Shown piece after piece: positions 29,937-35,140 of a stretch of 35,140 nt of DNA (its first letter is position 1; the number at the start of each line of letters is the position of its first letter). The DNA lies in assembly GCA_959026535.1 (NCBI GenBank), contig CAUFMB010000022.1, positions 1 through 35,140 on the forward strand, in the 5' to 3' direction. The notes beneath the pieces were generated by a model. That model searched no databases, had not been told where the DNA came from, and saw only the letters and a program-made list of their open reading frames with translations. Source of the DNA: an uncultured Collinsella sp. (GTDB taxonomy: Bacteria; Actinomycetota; Coriobacteriia; Coriobacteriales; Coriobacteriaceae). Position numbers and translations under genes: made by a program.

Positions 29937-31418
29937 ATGCGCCAGGGTTTCGACAACGCGAAATATATCGAGCTGCAGGCCGCTCATATTAAGGAGCGCA
30001 TCTCGCAGTTTGGCGGCAAGCTGTATTTGGAGTTTGGCGGCAAGCTGTTTGACGACTATCACGCGAGTCGCGTGCTGCCGGGTTTTGAACCGGACAGCAA
30101 GTTCCGCATGCTCAAGAGCATCGCCGACGATGTCGAGGTTATCATCGCGATCAACGCGAACCACATCGAGAAAAACAAGGCTCGTGGTGACCTCGGCATT
30201 ACCTATGACGAGGATGTGCTGCGCCTGGTTGACCTGTTCCGCGGCAACGGCTTTGCTGTCGCGGCTGTGGTCATCACCCAGTACGCCGGCCAGCCTGCTG
30301 CCGATGTGTTCCGCAACCGCCTGAACGCGCTCGGTATTCCCGCCAAGCTGCACTATCCCATCGAGGGGTATCCGCACGATGTCGATCTGATCGTGTCCGA
30401 CGATGGCTACGGCAAGAATGAGTTTGTCGAGACCACCCGACCGCTCGTCGTGGTCACCGCGCCGGGTCCTGGTTCAGGTAAGCTCGCCACCTGCCTGTCT
30501 CAGCTCTATCACGAGCACAAGCACGGCACCGCCGCCGGCTACGCCAAGTTCGAGACTTTCCCGGTCTGGAACCTTCCCCTCACGCATCCGGTCAACATCG
30601 CCTATGAGGCCGCCACGGCCGACCTCGACGATGCGAATATCATCGACTCCTTCCACTTGGAGGCCTATAACAAGACTACGGTCAACTACAACCGCGACGT
30701 CGAGGCCTTCCCGGTGGTCCGTGCCCTGATGGAAAAGATCCTGGGCAAGAGCCCCTACCAGAGCCCCACGGACATGGGCGTCAATATGGTCGGCTTTGCC
30801 ATCACCGATGACGATGCCTGCCGCGACGCTTCCAAGATGGAGATCGTCCGCCGCTACTTTACCGCGGTCGAAAATGTGCGCCGTACCGGCGTGGGCGATG
30901 AGCAAGTCGACCGTCTCAAGATCATTATGAAGAAGGCCGGTATCGACAAGAATTACTCGCCGGCACGCTCGGCCGCCCTTACCAGGGAGCAGCTGACGGG
31001 TGGCCCCGTAGGCGCCATGGTCATGCCCGATGGCTCCGTGGTGACCGGCAAGACTTCCACGCGCCTGGGCGCCGCGAGCTCGCTCATCATGAATGCACTT
31101 AAGCATGTCTCGGGCGTTGACCTTGAGCTCGAGGTCATTAGTGATGAGGCGATCGAGCCTATCAGCAAGCTCAAGACGCATTTCCTGGGAAGCAAAAACC
31201 CGCGCCTGCACACTGACGAGACGCTTATGGCGCTCTCGATCACCTCGGCAACGAGCGAGACGGCGGCCCGCGTCCTTTCGGGCCTGGAGCAGCTGCGCGG
31301 CTGCGATGCCTTCTTTAGCGTGATCATCTCGCCGACGGACGAGACGGTACTGCGCAAGTTGGGCATCAATGTGTGCTGCGAGCCCAAGTTTGAGCGCCGC
31401 GGTTTCTTCCATCGCTAA
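29937..31418 (+). CDS. UPF0371 (DUF1846) family protein
   Basis: 493 residues. The conserved family start is present (KLYLEFGGKLFDDYHASRVLPGF), followed by a region with APGPGSGKLATCLSQLYHE near residues 180-200, which looks nucleotide- or phosphate-binding, and PSPTDMGVN-type and MPDGSVVTGKTS blocks. The family is widespread in Gram-positive bacteria, and its function is not established. It is cytoplasmic with no signal peptide. I chose ATG 29937 because GGGAG lies 7 nt upstream; an ATG at 29913 lacks this. A TATAAT lies at 29892-29897. A terminator follows, so it is a single-gene unit. Confidence 0.9.
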   Translation: MRQGFDNAKYIELQAAHIKERISQFGGKLYLEFGGKLFDDYHASRVLPGFEPDSKFRMLKSIADDVEVIIAINANHIEKNKARGDLGITYDEDVLRLVDLFRGNGFAVAAVVITQYAGQPAADVFRNRLNALGIPAKLHYPIEGYPHDVDLIVSDDGYGKNEFVETTRPLVVVTAPGPGSGKLATCLSQLYHEHKHGTAAGYAKFETFPVWNLPLTHPVNIAYEAATADLDDANIIDSFHLEAYNKTTVNYNRDVEAFPVVRALMEKILGKSPYQSPTDMGVNMVGFAITDDDACRDASKMEIVRRYFTAVENVRRTGVGDEQVDRLKIIMKKAGIDKNYSPARSAALTREQLTGGPVGAMVMPDGSVVTGKTSTRLGAASSLIMNALKHVSGVDLELEVISDEAIEPISKLKTHFLGSKNPRLHTDETLMALSITSATSETAARVLSGLEQLRGCDAFFSVIISPTDETVLRKLGINVCCEPKFERRGFFHR

Positions 31419-31452
31419 GTTTGAAGCACCGCGGTAATTGCATTGCATTTTG

Positions 31453-31485
31453 GCCGTATCGGGTTAGCGCCCGGTACGGCTTTTT
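31453..31485 (+). terminator. Terminator after the UPF0371 gene
   Basis: 11-bp stem gccgtatcggg / cccggtacggc (one G-U pair), loop ttagcg, followed by TTTTT. Confidence 0.9.
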
Positions 31486-31674
31486 GATCAATAAAGCGCC
31501 TATTTCGGCGAAAAATAGCCGTTTACCTGCCTAGAAACAATTTGAGCGGTATACAATAACCGTAACTGTTTCATCCTTAGCGGGATGCCGCATGATGGAT
31601 ATTACCTGCCATCGTGAGGTGTGTCGGTCGCGCACGGCGCGTTAGATGCTCGTGCTCGGTTTGAGGAGGCTGCT

Positions 31675-32013
31675 ATGGCGGGCAAGGGTCGTGCGAGTGT
31701 CAACGATATGAAGCGTGTCGAGGTGCTGGTGTTGATGGAGATCGACCAGCAAACCGAAGACAATGGCGGGCCGTATGGTTTCTCGCGCAAAACGCTTGCC
31801 GAGCGCGTGGGGGTTTCGCCGTATCGTGCCCGCGCCGCAATCGATCGCTTGGATTCCGAAGGCATGATCGATGTCGTCTCGCGTTATAGCGACGACGGCG
31901 GTCAGCTTGCAAATGGCATTTGCCTCACCGAACGTGGCGAGTGGTATCTGAAAGGCATCCGCGCGGGTATGCTCGTTCGGGATATGCTCAGGGACGAGCT
32001 TGCCGATCGGTAG
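31675..32013 (+). CDS. Small winged-helix DNA-binding protein
   Basis: 112 residues. A helix-turn-helix is visible at about residues 42-66 (FSRKTLAERVGVSPYRARAAIDRLDSEGMI), followed by a wing-like strand pair (IDVVSRYSDDGGQLANGICLTERGEWYL). No effector domain is attached. It is probably a transcription regulator of the MarR/GntR-like winged-helix kind, but the family is not recognised. GAGGAGG lies 5 nt before the ATG; a frame open from 31621 is less likely. It stands alone between terminators, upstream of pyrG. Confidence 0.75.
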   Translation: MAGKGRASVNDMKRVEVLVLMEIDQQTEDNGGPYGFSRKTLAERVGVSPYRARAAIDRLDSEGMIDVVSRYSDDGGQLANGICLTERGEWYLKGIRAGMLVRDMLRDELADR

Positions 32014-32038
32014 CGATCTGCCGCCTAAGTTGTTGCTA

Positions 32039-32065
32039 CGCCGCTCGGGTCCCGGGCGGCGTTTT
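32039..32065 (+). terminator. Terminator after the winged-helix gene
   Basis: 10-bp stem cgccgctcgg / ccgggcggcg with a three-base loop, one G-U pair, followed by TTTT. Confidence 0.85.
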
Positions 32066-32190
32066 GTTTCGAGATGGAGAAATGCAAGCACTTTGGTGAA
32101 AAATGGCGAACTGCTTCTTTCTCGAGTATTACAATGAAGACCCGTAAGATGTGTATGGACAACTTCTACGGGAAGCGCAGGTAATTCAAT

Positions 32191-33852
32191 ATGACTAAGC
32201 ATGTGTTTGTGACCGGCGGCGTGGTTTCGTCTTTGGGCAAGGGCATTACCGCGGCATCGCTGGGCCGTTTGCTCAAGTCGCGCGGCTACAAGGTGACGAT
32301 GCAGAAGGCCGACCCGTATCTGAACGTCGACCCCGGTACCATGAGCCCGTTCCAGCACGGTGAGGTCTTTGTGACCGAGGACGGCTACGAGTCCGATCTG
32401 GACCTGGGCCACTACGAGCGTTTTATTGACGAGAACCTGACCCGCGATTCTAACTTTACGACGGGCGCCATTTACAAGAGCCTGATTGCCCGCGAGCGTC
32501 GCGGTGACTTTTTGGGCGGTACCGTCCAGGTGATCCCGCATGTCACCAATGCTATCAAGGACAAATTCCGCCGCATTGAGGAGCAGACTGGCTCCGACGT
32601 TGTCATTACCGAGCTGGGTGGCACGATCGGCGACATCGAGTCGCAGCCGTTCGTGGAGGCTATCCGCCAGTACCGCAAGGAGGCCGGTCCCGAGAACGTC
32701 TGCTACATCCACGTATCGCTCGTTCCCTATATCGCCGCCGCCCACGAGGTTAAGACCAAGCCCACGCAGCACTCCGTCAAGGAGCTGCGCAGCTTTGGTA
32801 TCCAGCCGGACATCATTGTGCTGCGCTCCGATCACCATATTGATGACGCTATCCGCGGCAAGATCGCGAGTTTCTGCGACGTCGACACCGACTGTGTCTT
32901 TACCAACGAGGATTGCGCGAGCATTTACGACGTGCCGCAGCTGCTCGCGGAGCAGGACTTTGACCTGCGCATTTGCGAGCGCCTTGGCCTCGATCCGCGC
33001 GAGCGCGATATGAGCGCATGGAATGAGTTCCTGCGCAAGCAAAACCATGCCAACCATCACGCCGATAAGGTTAAGGTTGCCGTCGTGGGAAAGTACACCC
33101 AGCTTCCCGATGCATATCTGTCGGTTATCGAGGCCCTGCATCACGCGGGCGTTTTCTACGATCGTCACGTAGATGTGCAGCTGGTCGATGGTGAGAGCCT
33201 CGATGCCGAAAACGTCAATGAGGTTCTGGGCGACGCATCGGGCATCCTGGTTCCCGGCGGCTTTGGCAAGCGCGCCCTGGAGGGCAAGATCCTTGCTGCC
33301 GAGTTTGCTCGCGAGCACAAGATTCCGTATCTGGGCATTTGCCTGGGTATGCAGGTTGCCGTGTGCGAGTTCGCCCGCAACGTTGTCGGCCTTGCCGGTG
33401 CCAGCTCCTCCGAGTTTGATCCGGACGGTCCGTTTAGCGTAATCGACCTGATGAGCTCGCAGGAGGACGTGACCGAGAAGGGCGGCACCATGCGCCTGGG
33501 CGCCTATCCGTGCAAGCTCGCTGCCGATACCCTCGCGCGTGAGGCGTATGGCGAGGAGCTTGTCTACGAGCGCCACCGTCACCGTTTTGAGTTCAACAAT
33601 GCCTTCCGCGATCAGCTCGAGGACGCCGGTCTTGTCATCTCGGGTCTTTCGCCTGATGAGCGTCTGGTCGAGATGGTCGAGCTGCCGCGCGATGTGCACC
33701 CGTGGTTCGTGGCCACCCAGGCTCACCCCGAGTTTAAGAGCCGCCCCACCAATCCTCAGCCGCTATTCCGAGAGTTCGTGCGTGCCTCGATTGGCCAGCA
33801 TGAGGGCGTCGATCGCCTGCAGGTGACGCCCATGAATCGTTCGACGGACTAA
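32191..33852 (+). CDS. pyrG: CTP synthase
   Basis: 553 residues. The N-terminal synthetase domain starts KHVFVTGGVVSSLGKGITAASLGRLLKSRGYKV, with DPYLNVDPGTMSPFQHGEVFV and the GGTIGDIESQPF block. The C-terminal glutaminase domain has the nucleophile Cys in YLGICLGMQVAV and the catalytic HPEF near the end. It makes CTP from UTP, ATP and glutamine. It is followed after 2 bp by xerD, so the two are co-transcribed. Confidence 0.97.
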   Translation: MTKHVFVTGGVVSSLGKGITAASLGRLLKSRGYKVTMQKADPYLNVDPGTMSPFQHGEVFVTEDGYESDLDLGHYERFIDENLTRDSNFTTGAIYKSLIARERRGDFLGGTVQVIPHVTNAIKDKFRRIEEQTGSDVVITELGGTIGDIESQPFVEAIRQYRKEAGPENVCYIHVSLVPYIAAAHEVKTKPTQHSVKELRSFGIQPDIIVLRSDHHIDDAIRGKIASFCDVDTDCVFTNEDCASIYDVPQLLAEQDFDLRICERLGLDPRERDMSAWNEFLRKQNHANHHADKVKVAVVGKYTQLPDAYLSVIEALHHAGVFYDRHVDVQLVDGESLDAENVNEVLGDASGILVPGGFGKRALEGKILAAEFAREHKIPYLGICLGMQVAVCEFARNVVGLAGASSSEFDPDGPFSVIDLMSSQEDVTEKGGTMRLGAYPCKLAADTLAREAYGEELVYERHRHRFEFNNAFRDQLEDAGLVISGLSPDERLVEMVELPRDVHPWFVATQAHPEFKSRPTNPQPLFREFVRASIGQHEGVDRLQVTPMNRSTD

Positions 33853-33854
33853 GG

Positions 33855-34796
33855 TTGCCGGCGAACCGGGAACATATCGGAGAAGCTCCTTCGCCGCTCG
33901 CTGTGGCGGCGGGGGAGTTTCTTGATTACCTTGCAGTCGAGCGGGGCTTGGCGCGTAACACGATTGCCGCCTATCGCCGAGACCTGACGACCTACTGTGC
34001 CTATCTGGAGCGGACGGGCATTGCGTCCTTTGAGGACGTGAGTCGGCGGGTCATTGAGGACTTTATCGCCGATCGGCGCGATGGGGGCTATTCCGATGCC
34101 TCGGTGGAGCGCGCGCTCGCTGCCGTCAAAGGCCTGCATGCCTTTTTGGTGCGCGATGGGGCCGTGACCCAAAATCCTACGGCGGCGTTGCGTTTGCCAA
34201 AAAAGGCCGAGCGCCTGCCGGAGTGCCTTTCGGTGGAGGATGTTTCGGCATTGCTCGACCAGGATTTTCCGGATGGTGAGATGGGTCTGCGCGATCGCGC
34301 TATCTTGGAAGTGCTGTATGGGTGCGGCCTGCGCGTGAGCGAGCTGGTGGGGCTCGATGTGAGTGATATCCATGCCGATGACGGCTTTGTGCTGGTTCGC
34401 GGCAAGGGCTCCAAGGAGCGTCTGGTCCCTTTGGTGGGAAGCGCGGCGCGTGCCCTGACGCACTATATATGTGATGGGCGCCGACTTCTGGCGGCTCATG
34501 CTCGTGGGACAGAGACGCCGGCGGTCTTTTTAAACAAGAACGGCGGGCGTCTGTCGCGTCAGGGTGTTCACGTCATATGCGAGCGCTACGGACGCCAGGT
34601 GGGGTTGGTGGGACTCCATCCGCACACGTTGCGCCATTCCTTTGCCACCCATATGCTCGCGGGCGGCGCGGACCTTCGCGTGCTGCAGGAGATCTTGGGA
34701 CACGCCGATATATCGACGACGCAGGTCTACACGCATGTCGATCGTACGCAGCTGACTGAGGTTTACCTGGCGGCCCACCCGCTGGCACATCGCTAA
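33855..34796 (+). CDS. xerD: Tyrosine recombinase XerD
   Basis: 313 residues from a TTG start 2 bp after pyrG. An N-terminal SAM-like core-binding domain (about 15-105) precedes the catalytic domain, in which all tyrosine recombinase residues are seen: Arg160 (GLRVSEL), Lys184 (GKGSKER), His257 and Arg260 (HTLRHSF), His283 (LGHAD) and Tyr292 (TQVYTHV). It resolves chromosome dimers at dif with a partner recombinase. The start is uncertain: the ribosome site (AAGG) abuts the TTG, and a GTG at 33903 is an alternative. No attachment site is visible. Confidence 0.92.
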   Translation: MPANREHIGEAPSPLAVAAGEFLDYLAVERGLARNTIAAYRRDLTTYCAYLERTGIASFEDVSRRVIEDFIADRRDGGYSDASVERALAAVKGLHAFLVRDGAVTQNPTAALRLPKKAERLPECLSVEDVSALLDQDFPDGEMGLRDRAILEVLYGCGLRVSELVGLDVSDIHADDGFVLVRGKGSKERLVPLVGSAARALTHYICDGRRLLAAHARGTETPAVFLNKNGGRLSRQGVHVICERYGRQVGLVGLHPHTLRHSFATHMLAGGADLRVLQEILGHADISTTQVYTHVDRTQLTEVYLAAHPLAHR

Positions 34797-34830
34797 TACG
34801 CTGCTGAGCTGCGATTACATGCTATCCGAG

Positions 34831-34890
34831 GACGGACCCCCGATTGCTGGAACGTGCTGTTGCGCACGTTTTGGCAATCGGGGGTCCGTC
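34831..34890. repeat. Palindrome 3' of xerD
   Basis: Perfect 17-bp arms gacggacccccgattgc (34831-34847) and their complement (34874-34890), an intervening three G-T pairs, and an inner 7-bp stem aacgtgc/gcacgtt. This gives a nearly continuous 27-bp stem. It lies 34 bp after the xerD stop. Confidence 0.85.
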
Positions 34891-35019
34891 CCATTTTGCG
34901 CCACCGGCCAATGGCGCGGCGGGGTGCACATGCCGCGCGTGGGAGAGTTTGGGGGCGATGTGAACGGGATGTAAAGGGACGTAAAAATCGCCTCAAGGTC
35001 AACTTGAAGGTTGAGGTTG

Positions 35020-35053
35020 AAAGGCGGGGTGCTACAGGTGGCATCCCGCCTTT
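35020..35053. terminator. Terminator near the right edge
   Basis: 13-bp stem aaaggcggggtgc / gcatcccgccttt with one G-U pair and an 8-base loop. A- and T-rich ends allow termination in either direction. The rest of 34797-35140 holds no gene that I can support. Confidence 0.75.
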
Positions 35054-35078
35054 GTGTTAAACACAACATATTGTGTTT
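35052..35078. promoter_or_regulatory. Palindromic operator-like site, resembles an NrdR box
   Basis: ttgtgtt-a-aacacaa (35052-35066) runs directly into aacacaa-cata-ttgtgtt (35060-35077), sharing one half. The 16-mer at 35061-35076 (acacaacatattgtgt) matches the published NrdR box pattern (acaCwAtATaTwGwgt) at all but one position. NrdR sites usually come in pairs; a second full box is not visible here. The gene it would control lies outside the window. Confidence 0.45.
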
Positions 35079-35140
35079 TCGAACATATGCTCGGGGGTGG
35101 CGCCCAATAGTTAGGGGGTGGAGTGGTGGGGTAGGATGGG

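Noticed and set aside
31642..33726. Long minus-strand open frame opposite pyrG
   Set aside because: pyrG is unmistakable on the plus strand. The antisense frame has no family features.

Overview
The window looks like chromosomal DNA from a Coriobacteriia gut anaerobe, most likely Collinsella. This is inferred from the high G+C content, the gene families present and the fermentative, arginine-using metabolism; no rRNA or other marker is present to prove it. All genes are typical chromosomal genes. There is no transposase, phage gene, tRNA, rRNA or CRISPR array.

Layout. 1-1200 (minus): a TrpP-like tryptophan transporter behind a 22-codon leader peptide with three consecutive Trp codons and a terminator, i.e. 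a ribosome-mediated attenuator. 1208-3300 (minus): a secreted C69 dipeptidase whose upstream region carries direct repeats on a 21-bp period. 3319-4338 (minus): a diacylglycerol-kinase-family lipid kinase coupled to an unlisted 30-residue membrane protein. 4437-8600 (plus): RNase D, a YugP-like zinc peptidase, exonuclease VII (xseA, xseB) and a HIT protein. 8748-12799: two tandem acetate kinases, convergent with phosphotransacetylase. 13032-15258 (plus): UDP-galactopyranose mutase overlapping a family 2 glycosyltransferase. 15634-21799 (minus): P1-type peptidase, Maf, DJ-1/PfpI protein, RlmD-type 23S rRNA methyltransferase and polyphosphate kinase. 22349-29404 (plus): an arginine deiminase island (arcA1, arcT-like aminotransferase, arcA2, arcB, YfcC/DcuC-family carrier). 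29937-34796 (plus): UPF0371 protein, small winged-helix protein, CTP synthase and XerD.

How the genes work together. Two substrate-level ATP routes lie close together: acetyl-CoA to acetate (pta/ackA) and arginine to citrulline to ornithine plus carbamoyl phosphate (arcA/arcB). The carbamate kinase needed to harvest ATP from the second route is not in the window. The two arcA reading frames are almost identical in nucleotide sequence, but their flanks have diverged apart from a short shared promoter core. That pattern suggests gene conversion and common regulation.

The most unusual non-coding signals are the Trp attenuator, the 21-bp-spaced motif pairs in the arcA promoters, a different 21-bp-phased array before the C69 peptidase, and a recurring architecture at gene 3' ends: long, near-perfect inverted repeats of unrelated sequence, often enclosing a second hairpin.
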